NCBI GenBank assembly: GCA_963740605.1
Contig: CAVUFC010000005.1
Coordinates: 10,465 to 74,464 of the forward strand
From: DASSUW01 sp963740605
GTDB taxonomy: Bacteria; Actinomycetota; Thermoleophilia; Solirubrobacterales; Solirubrobacteraceae
Direction of reading: 5' to 3'
DNA: 64,000 nucleotides
The translations under genes and the position numbers were made by a program. The notes below the pieces were generated by a model. That model searched no databases and was not told where the DNA came from. It worked only from the letters and a program-made list of their open reading frames with translations. Shown in pieces: positions 17,925-26,302 of the stretch; positions within the stretch are counted from its first letter, which is position 1, and every line of letters starts with the position of its first letter.

Positions 17925-19536
17925 TCCTCTCTTTCATCCCAAGTCTCGCGCTGCGGCACCGCTCACGACGAGCCTCGCCGAGTTTCGGACCGCCTTCCCT
18001 GGCGAGAGCCAGCACGTGGAGTTCAAGCGTGGCACGTCGATCGAGCAGTTGCAGAACACGGCAGTCGCGTTCTCCAACGCCGACGGGGGCGTGGTGCTGA
18101 TCGGGGTCCAGGACGACGGGACGGTCGCCGCGAGGGCCCTCGATGCCGGCACGCAGGACGACATCCACCGCGCCATGCAGGCTGCCCGCGACGTCGGCCG
18201 CTACGGACTGAGTGAACTCGACGTCGACGGCAAACCTGTGACCGTGCTATCGGTCGCGCGACGTCGGGAGGGCTTCGCCCAGACGTCGGCAGGGGTTGTT
18301 CGCGTACGGCGCGGGACTCACGACGATCCTCTGTTCGGTGCCGAGCTCGTGCGCTTCGCGAACGAGCGGACAAGCTCGCGATACGAGACCACCGAGGTCG
18401 ACGTCGAGCTCGGTGACGTGTCGCCGGCGCTCCGCGCGGAAATCTCGCGTGCGCTGCGTTTCAATAGGGCCACTGGCGACCGCCTACGCGCCGCTGAGCT
18501 TGCGACCGGCGAACGCCTGACCGTGGCTGGCGCGCTCTACCTTCTGCCGGAACCGTCGCGAATCCTGGGCAAAACGTTCGTTGAGGTCCTGCGATTCCCG
18601 GACGACTCCGGCGTCGACTATGACCGCCGCGAGCAGGTCGACGGACCACTTCACCATGTGCTCGAGGAAACCGTCGGTCGCGTCGCCGGAGAGCTCGGAA
18701 CCGAGCTGGTGGTGCTCGGCACGCGCCGGTATGAGCTGCCGCGCCTTCCTGAGGTCGTGTTACGCGAGGCGATCGCCAACGCGCTCGCGCACCGCAGCTA
18801 CGAGGCCGCCGGCACCGCCGTGCGAGTCGAGATGCGACCGTCAGCGGTCGTGGTGCGTTCGCCGGGCGGGCTACCCGAGCCCGTCACCGTCGAGAACATC
18901 CGCGAGACAAACGCCGCCCGCAACCTCGTCGTCATCCGCGTACTCCGCGCTCTCGGCCTGGCCGAGGACGTCGGCAGGGGAGTCGACGTCATGCAAGACA
19001 CGATGGCCGCGGAGATGCTCGAGCCGCCCCGTTTTCGCGACAGCGGCCATGAGGTCATCGTGGAACTGCCGATCCGCAGCGCGGTCGCGCCCGCCGAGCG
19101 CGCGTGGATCCACGAACTCGAACGACGAGGCACGCTTCGCGGGCTCGATCGCATCGCGCTCGTGCACGCTGCACGTGGCGACACGCTCACCAACAAACGC
19201 GTTCGCCAGTTAGCCGCAGTCGACGCCCACGCCGCCCGCGACGTACTGCATCGCCTGCGCGACCAAGGATTCCTGGAACAGCGGGGCCAGCGTGGCGGCG
19301 CAAGCTACCGACTCAGCGGGACGCTTCGACCACCCGCCGGCCTCCAGCTCACCCCCGAGGAACTCGCCGACGTCGTCGCCCAGCTCGCCGAAGGCGGGCC
19401 GATCAGCAACAGCGACGTCCGCGCCGCAACCGGATTGGATCGTGCCGAGGCCCTCGCAGTCCTCGACCGGCTGGTCCAGCTGGGGCGGCTCGTCCGCACC
19501 GGCCAGCGGCGGGGCGCGAAGTACCACCGTCCGTGA
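17917..19536 (+). CDS. AlbA_2 (Schlafen-like) / RecG-like ATP-binding regulator
   Basis: 539 residues from a TTG codon with GGAGGT 9 nt upstream; earlier in-frame ATGs read through tRNA-derived sequence. The N-terminal AlbA_2 domain shows ESQHVEFKRGTSIEQLQNTA and NADGGVVLIGVQDDGTV. A RecG-like HATPase_c_4 domain follows (VLREAIANALAHRSYEA... VVRSPGGLPEPV... EDVGRGVDVMQD). Two winged-helix-like segments lie at the C-terminus (NKRVRQLAAVDAHAARDVLHRL and NSDVRAATGLDRAEALAVLDRL). The family includes putative regulators and some defence-associated proteins; no partner nuclease or toxin gene is adjacent. It is the only gene between two 31-nt tRNA-Phe 3'-end repeats, which points to acquisition by integration. 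Confidence 0.85.
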   Translation: MAYPLFHPKSRAAAPLTTSLAEFRTAFPGESQHVEFKRGTSIEQLQNTAVAFSNADGGVVLIGVQDDGTVAARALDAGTQDDIHRAMQAARDVGRYGLSELDVDGKPVTVLSVARRREGFAQTSAGVVRVRRGTHDDPLFGAELVRFANERTSSRYETTEVDVELGDVSPALRAEISRALRFNRATGDRLRAAELATGERLTVAGALYLLPEPSRILGKTFVEVLRFPDDSGVDYDRREQVDGPLHHVLEETVGRVAGELGTELVVLGTRRYELPRLPEVVLREAIANALAHRSYEAAGTAVRVEMRPSAVVVRSPGGLPEPVTVENIRETNAARNLVVIRVLRALGLAEDVGRGVDVMQDTMAAEMLEPPRFRDSGHEVIVELPIRSAVAPAERAWIHELERRGTLRGLDRIALVHAARGDTLTNKRVRQLAAVDAHAARDVLHRLRDQGFLEQRGQRGGASYRLSGTLRPPAGLQLTPEELADVVAQLAEGGPISNSDVRAATGLDRAEALAVLDRLVQLGRLVRTGQRRGAKYHRP

Positions 19537-19644
19537 GCCTCCAAGGTCGTCGACGCGCGCCTCGGCCGTTGCCGCCCCAGGCGGGACGCGTCATGCGCTC
19601 GCCAGATGTTCGCTTAGATCGGCCGGTCTAAGGTCTCCCTCGTT

Positions 19645-19675
19645 GGTGTCCCCGGTTCCAGTCCGGGTCTCGCCA
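19645..19675 (+). repeat. 31-nt tRNA-Phe 3'-end direct repeat (att-like, right side)
   Basis: This 31-nt stretch (GGTGTC to CTCGCCA) repeats 17553-17583 with one mismatch: TTCCAGT instead of TTCGAGT in the T-loop. It lacks the anticodon arm. Together the two copies bracket a 2.1 kb unit whose sole gene is the AlbA_2 protein, as expected for attL/attR of an island integrated at a tRNA 3' end. No integrase is present. Confidence 0.75.
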
Positions 19676-19680
19676 TATCG

Positions 19681-19704
19681 CCAGCAAGCTCCGTGGCTTG
19701 CTGG
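19681..19704 (+). terminator. Hairpin, possible terminator
   Basis: CCAGCAAGC pairs perfectly with GCTTGCTGG around a TCCGTG loop, 5 nt after the tRNA 3' end repeat. There is no T-run after it, so it could be a GC-type terminator or a remnant of one. The 280 nt from here to the next gene hold nothing else I can name. Confidence 0.5.
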
Positions 19705-19982
19705 GCTTGGGTGCGTTCTGGCCGCCGCTGGTCTGGTCGCGGCGCACGGGCGAGGCGAAGGCGGGCCCGGAGTTAGCAAACGACATCCCCGTACCGCGGG
19801 TCGCCGCGGCCGGTCCGGCTTGAACGGGGCGATGATCCTCGCCTTGGCGCTGTGCTCGGCCACGAGCGGGTCGCTCCCGCCGAGGCCCTGACCGCGGGCT
19901 CGCGCCGGCGCTCTCGCAAAGCGACGTCGCCACGCGTGAGCGACGTTGAGCGCGCGGAATGCATGCGCGCTAGCGTCCGCTC

Positions 19983-21542
19983 ATGCCGACATGGCAGGTG
20001 GTCTACGACGAGCTCGCTCCGCAGGACGAACCCGACGTCGACGACCTGCTGCAGCTCGCCACGGCGTGTTACATGCTCGGCCGCGACGAGGAGCACACAG
20101 CCGCGATGGAGCGGGCGCATCTCGCGTGTCTCGAGACCGGCGACCGGCTGCGTGCCGCCTTGTGCGCGTTCTGGGCCGGGATGCCACTCATGATCCGCGG
20201 CGAGGTCGCCCGCGGCGCGGGCTGGCTGGCCCGCGGCCAGCGGCTCGTCGAGGAGGCGGATGGCGGGTGTGTCGAGCGCGGCTACCTCATGCTGCCAGGC
20301 GTCTTCCAGCATGAGGCCGCGGGCGACTACGCCGGAGCCGCCACGGTCGCCGCCGAGGCGGTCGCGGTCGCGCAGCGCTGCGACGACCGCGATCTGCTCG
20401 CGCTCGCTCTGCACCTACAGGGCCACATGTTGGTCGAGGCGGGCGAGGTGGCCGAGGGCCTGCGGCTCCTCGACGAGGCGATGATCGGCGTGACGAGCGG
20501 CGAGGCGTCACCGATCGTCTGCGGCGTGGTCTACTGCGGGGTGATCCTCGGTTGCCAGGCCGCGTTCGAGCCGCGCCGCGCGCAGCAGTGGACGGCCGCG
20601 CTGTCGCGCTGGTGCGAGCAACAGCCGGACATGGTCGCGTTCTCGGGTCGCTGCCGCGTGCACCGAGCGGAGATCAGGCTGCTCGAGGGCGACTGGGACG
20701 CGGCGCTCGACGAGGCGCAGGACGCGCAGCGTCGGGCAGCGGTGGGGGGCTACAAACGCTCGATGGCGGAGGCGGCCTACGTGCAGGGCGAGGTGCACCG
20801 CCTGCGCGGAACGTTCGACGCAGCCGAGGACGCCTACCGCGAGGCGAGCCGTCTCGGGCGCGAGCCGCAGCCGGGCCTCGCGCTGATGCGCCTCGCGCAG
20901 GGCAAGACCGGAGCCGCCGCAACGTCGATCCGGCGCGCGCTCGGCGAGACCGCGGATCGCTTCATGCGCACGCGGCTGCTTCCCGCGGTCGTCGAGGTGA
21001 TGGTCGCGGCGGGTGACCTCGACGCTGCGCGAGCGGCGGCTGAAGAGCTCTGCCGGCGCGCCGCGGCCGCCAAGGACATCGGGGTGCTCGGCGCCATCGT
21101 CGCGCAGGCCCGGGGCACGATCGCGCTGGCGGAGGGCGATGCCGCCGCTGCGCTGCCTCTTCTGCGCCGCGCCGCGCAGGTATGGCAGGAACTCGAGGCG
21201 CCCTACGAGATGGCGCGAGCGCGGGCGCTGCTCGCGGAGGCGCTGGGCGGCGCCGGCGATGACGAGGCTGCGGCGCTGGAGGCCGAGGGCGCTCGTGACG
21301 CCTTCGCCGCGCTCGGCGTCGTGTCGCCTGCTGCCGTGCGCCGCGGCCGCGGCGAGCTGACCAACCGCGAGCTCGAGGTCCTGCGGCTGGTCGCCGCGGG
21401 CGAGACGAACAAGGCGATCGCCACGCGGCTCGTCCTCTCCGAGCGAACGGTCGATCGCCATGTGTCCAACATCTTCGCCAAGCTCGGAGTCTCGTCGCGG
21501 GCGGCGGCGACCGCACGCGCGTACGAGCGCGGCCTACGCTGA
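19983..21542 (+). CDS. LuxR-family regulator with TPR-like N-terminus
   Basis: 519 residues. About 450 residues of alanine-rich helical repeats (e.g. AALCAFWAGMPLMIRGEVARG, AAEDAYREASRLG) precede a C-terminal LuxR HTH: LTNRELEVLRLVAAGETNKA... RTVDRHVSNIFAKLGVSS. There is no Walker motif, so it is like a LAL protein without the ATPase. It would respond through protein or ligand contact in the repeats. It ends 79 nt before the flavin monooxygenase, and a 24-nt palindrome lies between, so that gene is a likely target. The start MPTWQVVYDEL is preceded by a weak ribosome site. Confidence 0.87.
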   Translation: MPTWQVVYDELAPQDEPDVDDLLQLATACYMLGRDEEHTAAMERAHLACLETGDRLRAALCAFWAGMPLMIRGEVARGAGWLARGQRLVEEADGGCVERGYLMLPGVFQHEAAGDYAGAATVAAEAVAVAQRCDDRDLLALALHLQGHMLVEAGEVAEGLRLLDEAMIGVTSGEASPIVCGVVYCGVILGCQAAFEPRRAQQWTAALSRWCEQQPDMVAFSGRCRVHRAEIRLLEGDWDAALDEAQDAQRRAAVGGYKRSMAEAAYVQGEVHRLRGTFDAAEDAYREASRLGREPQPGLALMRLAQGKTGAAATSIRRALGETADRFMRTRLLPAVVEVMVAAGDLDAARAAAEELCRRAAAAKDIGVLGAIVAQARGTIALAEGDAAAALPLLRRAAQVWQELEAPYEMARARALLAEALGGAGDDEAAALEAEGARDAFAALGVVSPAAVRRGRGELTNRELEVLRLVAAGETNKAIATRLVLSERTVDRHVSNIFAKLGVSSRAAATARAYERGLR

Positions 21543-21552
21543 CACGAGCCCC

Positions 21553-21576
21553 GTACCCATTCGCCCGAATGGGTAC
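21553..21576. promoter_or_regulatory. 24-nt near-perfect palindrome between regulator and monooxygenase
   Basis: GTACCCATTCG and CGAATGGGTAC are perfect inverted arms with a 2-nt centre. It lies 10 nt after the LuxR gene stop and 45 nt before the monooxygenase start. The tiny spacer fits a dimer-binding operator better than an RNA terminator, and no T-run follows. Confidence 0.6.
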
Positions 21577-21620
21577 TTCGGCCGATGCTACGCACGCGGC
21601 GCGGACTTAACGTCGCTGCC

Positions 21621-22739
21621 ATGAGCGAACGCTTCGACACAGTCATCATCGGCGCCGGGCAAGCGGGCCTCGCGACTGGTTACCACCTCGCGCGTGAGGC
21701 TCGGGAATTCGTCGTCCTCGAGGCGCACGACCGCGTCGGCGACATCTGGCGCAACCGCTTCGACTCGCTCAAGCTCTACAGTCCGGCTCGTTATGACGGG
21801 CTTCCCGGCTGGCGCATGCCGCTACCGGGCACTACGTATCCGACGAAGGACCAGCTCGCCGACTACCTAGAGGCCTACGCCAAGCGCTTCGAGCTGCCGA
21901 TCGTGACCGGCGTCAGCGTCGAGAGCGTATGCCGCGATGGCGACCGCTGGATCGTCCGTTCCGGCGCGCATCGCTTCGAAGCCGACAGCGTCGTCGTGGC
22001 GTCGGGCACGTTCCAGGGACCCAAAGTCCCGACGTTCGTTGGCGAGCTCGACCCTTCCATCGTCCAGCTGCACTCGCACGACTACCGCAATCCGTCGCAG
22101 TTGCAGCCCGGCCCGGTCCTCGTCGTGGGCTGCAGCCACTCGGGCGCCGACATCGCCCTCGAGGTCGCCGCGTCGCATCCGACCGTGCTGTCGGGCCGCG
22201 TCCACGGCGAGGTGCCGTTCGAGATCGAGGGTCGCGCCGCGCGGTTCGTGCTCCCGATCGCGTGGTTCCTGGCCAACCGTGTGCTCACGGTCAAGACGCC
22301 GCTCGGCCGCAAAGTCCGGCCGGAGATCCGCTCCGGCGGCGGCCCGCTGCTGCGGGTCAAGCGCAAGCACCTGGACGCGGCGGGCGTCGACCGCACCGAC
22401 GCGCGGGTCGCAGGCGTTCAGGACGGCAGGCCGCTGCTCGACGACGGTCGGGTCCTCGACGTCGCCAACATCGTCTGGTGCACCGGCTTCGGCAAGGACG
22501 TCTCGTGGATCGACGCCGACGTGACCGACGACAGCGGCTTCCCCCACTCGCTGGAGCCCGTGCCCGGCCTCTTCTTCGTCGGCGCGCCATTCCTCACGCG
22601 CTTCGCGTCGATGCTTGTCGGCGGCGTGCACCACGACGCCCGCCAGGTGGCGAAGCTGATCGCGGCGCGGCCCGTGGAGAGCGAGGCAGCAGAGGCGTCG
22701 GCACGTAGCGCGGCGATGAGCATCGCGTCGTCGTCGTGA
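21621..22739 (+). CDS. Flavin-dependent monooxygenase (FMO/BVMO-like oxidoreductase)
   Basis: 372 residues. FAD motif VIIGAGQAGLATGYHLAR at the N-terminus; GDIWRNRFDSLKLYSP is the usual segment after it. LHSHDYRNP resembles the FMO-type fingerprint, and VLVVGCSHSGADIALEVA is the NADPH-binding fold. NIVWCTGFGKD near the end is the ATG-like flavin-contact motif. It probably oxygenates or oxidises a small molecule using NADPH; substrate unknown. The start MSERFDT is 6 codons into an open frame that otherwise shows no sense. Likely regulated by the LuxR gene just upstream. Confidence 0.88.
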   Translation: MSERFDTVIIGAGQAGLATGYHLAREAREFVVLEAHDRVGDIWRNRFDSLKLYSPARYDGLPGWRMPLPGTTYPTKDQLADYLEAYAKRFELPIVTGVSVESVCRDGDRWIVRSGAHRFEADSVVVASGTFQGPKVPTFVGELDPSIVQLHSHDYRNPSQLQPGPVLVVGCSHSGADIALEVAASHPTVLSGRVHGEVPFEIEGRAARFVLPIAWFLANRVLTVKTPLGRKVRPEIRSGGGPLLRVKRKHLDAAGVDRTDARVAGVQDGRPLLDDGRVLDVANIVWCTGFGKDVSWIDADVTDDSGFPHSLEPVPGLFFVGAPFLTRFASMLVGGVHHDARQVAKLIAARPVESEAAEASARSAAMSIASSS

Positions 22740-22854
22740 CCACGCCGGATCGAGCTTCGGAGGGCGATGAAAAGTGCTTCAGCGGAAGGCGCGCGGCGTC
22801 GCGGCGCATAACCGCGACCGCTCCGTACGGTGCTCGAGCGACGTGAGGTTCCAG

Positions 22855-22996
22855 CGGGCCAGCAGCGTCCGGTCGGGAAGATGAAGTCGGCGTTGTGGTC
22901 GGTCGAGACGTCGGTGTAGGTCTTGCGGATCTCCTCGCGCAGGACGTCGACATCGACCGGCAGCTTCATGCCGCTGTGCTCGTGGCGAGTCGCCAT
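22855..22996 (-). pseudogene. N-terminal fragment of a methyltransferase-like gene
   Basis: The minus strand has a good GGAAGGA site, ATG and about 45 residues of ordered protein (MATRHEHSGMKLPVDVDVLR, EEIRKTYTDVSTD, DFIFPTGR). This resembles the start of SAM-dependent methyltransferases of the arsenite/ubiquinone type, as I remember the family. After TGR the homology ends and the frame becomes Arg/Ser-rich. The SAM-binding motifs are absent, so it is a truncated remnant next to the repeat/IS110 block, probably cut by recombination there. Confidence 0.5.
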
Positions 22997-23090
22997 TGGG
23001 GCCATCCTTCCTCGAGTCGGCGGCGCTCCCGGCCCGCGGCGCGCAGTTGCCGGACCGCCTCGTGGGCGTAACCCGAGCGCGATCTGATCG

Positions 23091-23222
23091 GGCACCGGAA
23101 CGCGTCTCAGTGCCCAAATCGACGAGATAAGACCGCAAATTGCGGCGATACGCCGTCCGCGATCGTCCGGCGCTACCGCCGTATTTGCAGGGATTCCGCG
23201 GCTGTTAGAGACATTCCGACCC
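23091..23222 (+). repeat. Repeat A upstream of a tRNA-Phe half (copy 2)
   Basis: A diverged copy of 17404-17535. It shares GGCACCGGAACGCGT at its start and GCTGTTAGAGACATTCCGAC at its end. It leads into the anticodon arm CCACGACTGA at 23221-23230, where IS110 copy 1 begins. Confidence 0.6.
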
Positions 23223-23319
23223 ACGACTGACGGATGAAAGTCAAGGGGTTGGTCGCGTGGCGGCTCCTGTGGGAGTCTGTTGGTGGGCGCGAGTGGTTGA
23301 CGGAAGCGAAGAGCAGGCG

Positions 23320-24597
23320 TCAGGGACTTGTGGTCTGCCGCGCGGCTTTGCCCTTCGAGGGCTTTTGAGATGCGCGTCCCGGTGTCACGCTCGCGCCCGC
23401 TGTCGCCGCCGGGCCGGTCGCGTTCCAGTCGGCGATCATGCGCCGGTAGGCGTTCTCGGCTTGTAACGCGAGCGCGCGCTCGGCCTCACGGATCTGCTTG
23501 TTGCGCAGGCCCTGACCGGGCGGGACCTGCCCCTTCCGCGACGGCGCGCCGGCGGCGAGCTGGAGGCGACGGATCTTCTTGCGCGTCAGTGTCGGCTGGC
23601 CAAAGGCGTAGTCCTGCTCACGGGTGAGCAGGCACCAGCAGAGCGTCGCGAGCTTGCGCGCGGTCGCGACCGCGGCGACCTGTGCGCCGCGCCGCGCGCG
23701 GACGCGCTCGTAGAACGCGCGCAACGGGCCCGGTGTGCGAACCGCGGTCCACACGGCTTCGACGAGCACGTGCCGGACCGACGCTGAGCCTTGCTTTGAG
23801 ATCCGCCCGTGCCGTGCCGGCCCGACGCCGGATTGGCGCACGCGCGGATCGAGCCCGAGATAGCCGACGAGCCGGCGCGCGCTCGGGAAGCGACGGATGT
23901 CACCGACCGCGGCCACGAACGTGCTCGCCGTGATCGCGCTGACGCCGGGCACCGTCATCAACCGACGCACCTCGGCCGACGCAAGCGCTTCACGGGCGAT
24001 CGCCTTCTCCAGCTCTGAGATCTCGCTGTTGAGGAAGTCGATGTGGCGCAAACAGCCCGTGATCGTGTCGCGCTCATCGTCAGGCAGCTCCAACTCGGCC
24101 AGCCAGGCCCGGCCGCCCACGCCGAAGATGTCAGTGACCGGCGGGCGGCCCGCCAAGCGCCGCATCAACACCGCATGGATCTCGTTCTTGGCGCGCGTGC
24201 GCGCGCGCACGAGCTGGCTGCGCCGCGCGAGCCTGCGGCGCATCGCTCGGGTCCACTCGTCGGGCATCCACACCGCGTCGAGCTCGCCAGCGGCGAGCAG
24301 CTTGGCCAGCGTGCGTGCGTCCAAACGATCGGTCTTCGCACGCGCTCGGCTGATGCCGGTGTCGTGTGGGCTGACGACCACCACCTGCGCCACGTGCGGC
24401 GCGATGATCCGCGCGATCTCCCCCGCGTTGCCGGTGACCTCCAACGCCACCCGGTCGGTCGGCGCCAGGCTCGACGCGACCAACTCCAACGCCGCGGGCG
24501 AGGTCTCGATCCGACCCGCCGAACCGACCTCGCCCGCCGCGGCGATCGCGACCTCGCAGAAGTCACGGTGCACGTCCATCCCGATCGCCCTGAACAC
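23320..24597 (-). CDS. IS110-family transposase (DEDD/RuvC-like + serine Tnp domain)
   Basis: 425 residues from a GTG with GAGGAGG 5 nt upstream; an ATG 17 codons earlier lies in the non-coding RNA region. The RuvC-like domain opens with AIGMDVHRDFCEVAIA (Asp) and has ALEVTGNAGE (Glu) and KTDRLDARTLAKLL (Asp). The C-terminal Tnp domain shows LMTVPGVSAITASTFVAAVG, RRLVGYLGLDPRVRQSG and GRISKQGSASVRHVLVEA, whose Ser is the expected nucleophile. IS110 enzymes recombine through an RNA-guided (bridge RNA) mechanism. It appears intact and is the same protein as copy 2. Confidence 0.95.
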   Translation of the reverse strand: MFRAIGMDVHRDFCEVAIAAAGEVGSAGRIETSPAALELVASSLAPTDRVALEVTGNAGEIARIIAPHVAQVVVVSPHDTGISRARAKTDRLDARTLAKLLAAGELDAVWMPDEWTRAMRRRLARRSQLVRARTRAKNEIHAVLMRRLAGRPPVTDIFGVGGRAWLAELELPDDERDTITGCLRHIDFLNSEISELEKAIAREALASAEVRRLMTVPGVSAITASTFVAAVGDIRRFPSARRLVGYLGLDPRVRQSGVGPARHGRISKQGSASVRHVLVEAVWTAVRTPGPLRAFYERVRARRGAQVAAVATARKLATLCWCLLTREQDYAFGQPTLTRKKIRRLQLAAGAPSRKGQVPPGQGLRNKQIREAERALALQAENAYRRMIADWNATGPAATAGASVTPGRASQKPSKGKAARQTTSP

Positions 24598-24603
24598 GGC
24601 AAC

Positions 24604-24829
24604 CTCCTCGTCATCGACGATGCGGGAGCTCAGGTGGGCAAACGACACAGACGGATTCGTGCTCGCGGCACAACCGGGCCAGTCGCAGGGGCGGCCACTG
24701 AAAATCCCGGGCTCTCAGCCCATCAGTCGTAGAACGGCCTGCCCAACCTGCGTTCTCCCAAAGGCCCCTGTCCCGGTCACACGACGCTACGGCCGAGCCC
24801 GGACAGCAACCCCGCGCGGCATTGTCATG
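24604..24829 (-). ncRNA. Candidate IS110 bridge RNA, copy 1
   Basis: Mirror of the copy at 37097-37322. The target-loop fold occupies 24689-24744. Outer stem GGGCAGGCC/GGCCGCCC encloses an internal loop with ACGACTGA on one side and GATTTTCAGT on the other, closed by hairpin GGGCT-GAG-AGCCC. The two loop segments reproduce both strands of the tRNA-Phe anticodon arm in which the element sits. The RNA ends are not known. Confidence 0.7.
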
Positions 24830-24830
24830 C

Positions 24831-24873
24831 CCTGAAAATCGTGGTGTCGGCGGTTCGAGTCCGCCTCTCGCCA
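24831..24873 (+). repeat. tRNA-Phe 3' half, right flank of IS110 copy 1
   Basis: Continues CTGAAAATCGTGGTGTC into a T-arm GGCGG-TTCGAGT-CCGCC and the acceptor 3' strand TCTCGCCA. The T-stem differs from the 17.5 kb copy (CCCGG/CCGGG), and both versions keep base pairing. That is compensatory change, implying descent from a different or once-functional tRNA. Confidence 0.75.
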
Positions 24874-25363
24874 TCAAGACTCTCCTGCAAATGGTCGACT
24901 TTTGCCGCGATCTGCGAGGCATGCGAAAAGGCAGGAAAAGGCAGATGGCCCTTCCTGCGATCGGCGAGTGACGGGCAAACGCCCGGCGGGCACGGGCTTG
25001 CACGAGCCCAGGAGTACACGACGCGTTTCGTGTGCGGATGCTGCCGCGCTGGGAGGATCGCGACTCAGGTCTGACCGATAACGATCGAAGCGATGTGTTC
25101 GCGCGCGCGCTCGCGGGCCTCGTCGGCGTTGGTCAGATCGACGTGCCCGCGCGGTCGTCGCGCCACGCGCCGTCAGTTGCGGATCGCGGGCGCGGCGCAG
25201 CGGAATCGGTGTCGCTGGTGCTTGACGCCGCCGATGGTGGGAGCGGACGCCGTCCGAGCCTGTCGGCGCCGTCGCTTAGCGGCGGTTCAGAAGTGTCGTC
25301 CCGCTAGCTGCTCCCCTTTCGTAAGTGAGCGGTAGTCTCGACCCGCGCTCCTGCTGGTCGTCC
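24840..25363 (+). repeat. 524-nt inverted repeat, left arm
   Basis: Every base I compared from 24840 to 25363 is the reverse complement of 63477-64000. It begins inside the tRNA-Phe half and ends at GGTCGTCC. Inside are a GCAGGAAAAGGCAGATGGCC block and GC-rich sequence with no convincing gene. The partner arm reaches the window's last base, so the true length may be greater. A diverged relative lies at 36590-37052. Confidence 0.85.
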
Positions 25364-25785
25364 GTTCCGGGTGTCTGATGCTTGAGTAGCGAGACGCTCG
25401 TGAGCAGGCGGAAGCGGAAGCGCGGCGGGCTTGGCGGGATGTGCAGTCTCGGTACACCGGCGACGCACGTGTGCGGGGCGGGTGGGGCCGACTTCGCGGT
25501 ACGGCGTGTCTTTCGAGCCTGCCTGCTGCCCGGGGCCGCTGCTTCGGCTTGGCGGGTGACGGCCGGCTCATCCCGCGGCTGGTTGCCGGCGAGATCCGCG
25601 CCCAGATCGGTGACCAGGACCACGAGCACGATGACGACGAGGACGACGACTGATTCATCCGCCGCGCCTGTACGGCGCGGCGTCTGCGTGGGCGGCGGGG
25701 CAGCCCCCGCCGCCCCGCGTATATCGCCTGTATAGGCGCGGCCCGTAGCGTCGCCGGCGTTCGCATCTACAGAAGGGAGACCGTC
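25364..25785. other. Gene-free stretch with two strong hairpins
   Basis: No gene seen. Hairpins: CGCCGCGCC/GGCGCGGCG (25660-25682, loop TGTAC) and GGCGGCGGGG/CCCCGCCGCC (25691-25714). A small palindrome CGCCTGTATAGGCG (25725-25738) lies about 50 nt before the next start and could be an operator. A hydrophobic minus-strand frame around 25610-25655 comes from a GAC/GTC-rich run and is not trusted. Confidence 0.5.
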
Positions 25786-26298
25786 GTGAAGGTCGCCGTC
25801 GTCCTCATCGCCGCGCTCGCCGTCCTCGCCGCCGCGGCCGCGGCCGCGGCCGCACCGCGGGATGAGACGCTCGTCTACGCGGAGCACGCCATTCGGGAGC
25901 CGTTCAGCACGGAGGACAACTGGCCGTGCCTCATCGACGCCGGCGCGGCCACCGACGAGGCCACCCTCACCGGCGTCGAGACTCGCCACATCAGCGTCAC
26001 CGCGGCGGGACTCGACGGGTCGTCGTTTCTCGCGCCGTACACGATCCGCGCCACGGAGATCATGCGGGTGACCGTCGATCCGGCCGATCCGGCGCTCCCC
26101 ATCTACTCCGGCTTCGCCGCCACGGCGTTCCGCGAGCGCATCGACGACCTCGCGTCGCGCACGCTTTCGACCGCCCTCTTCCGCGCTCGGGCGGACGACG
26201 GCTCGTCGCTGATGTTCCGCTTCCGCTGGCGGCTGATCGTCGACCCGCGTGGACAGCTCCACGTCGACCGCCTCGCGCTGGGCTGCACGCTCGGCTGA
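25786..26298 (+). CDS. Secreted hypothetical protein
   Basis: 170 residues from a GTG with an AGAAGGGAG site. A clear signal peptide (MKVAVVLIAALAVLAAAAAA) is followed by a beta-rich mature domain of about 145 residues with two Cys (WPCLIDAG and the final LGCTLG), which may form a disulfide. I do not recognise the family. The mature part alternates hydrophobic and polar residues (LMFRFRWRLIVDPRGQLHVD). It lies 4 nt upstream of the SMP-30 gene, in the same direction. Confidence 0.7.
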   Translation: MKVAVVLIAALAVLAAAAAAAAAPRDETLVYAEHAIREPFSTEDNWPCLIDAGAATDEATLTGVETRHISVTAAGLDGSSFLAPYTIRATEIMRVTVDPADPALPIYSGFAATAFRERIDDLASRTLSTALFRARADDGSSLMFRFRWRLIVDPRGQLHVDRLALGCTLG

Positions 26299-26302
26299 CC
26301 CG

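Larger units (their letters stand above)
23231..24830 (-). mobile_element. IS110-family insertion sequence, copy 1
   Basis: About 1.6 kb, apparently identical to copy 2 (37096-38694) except for a one-base difference at the transposase-3' end. It splits a tRNA-Phe anticodon arm: CCACGACTGA on the left and CTGAAAATCGTGG on the right, so CTGA is present at both junctions, as expected for a short core shared by target and element. There are no terminal inverted repeats, normal for IS110. The transposase lies on the minus strand, and about 230 nt of non-coding DNA lie upstream of it (high-coordinate side). Confidence 0.9.

Noticed and set aside
25605..25660. Membrane-protein start (Val/Leu-rich) on the minus strand
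   Set aside because: The hydrophobic run comes from a simple GAC/GTC-rich stretch; no start codon or ribosome site fits.
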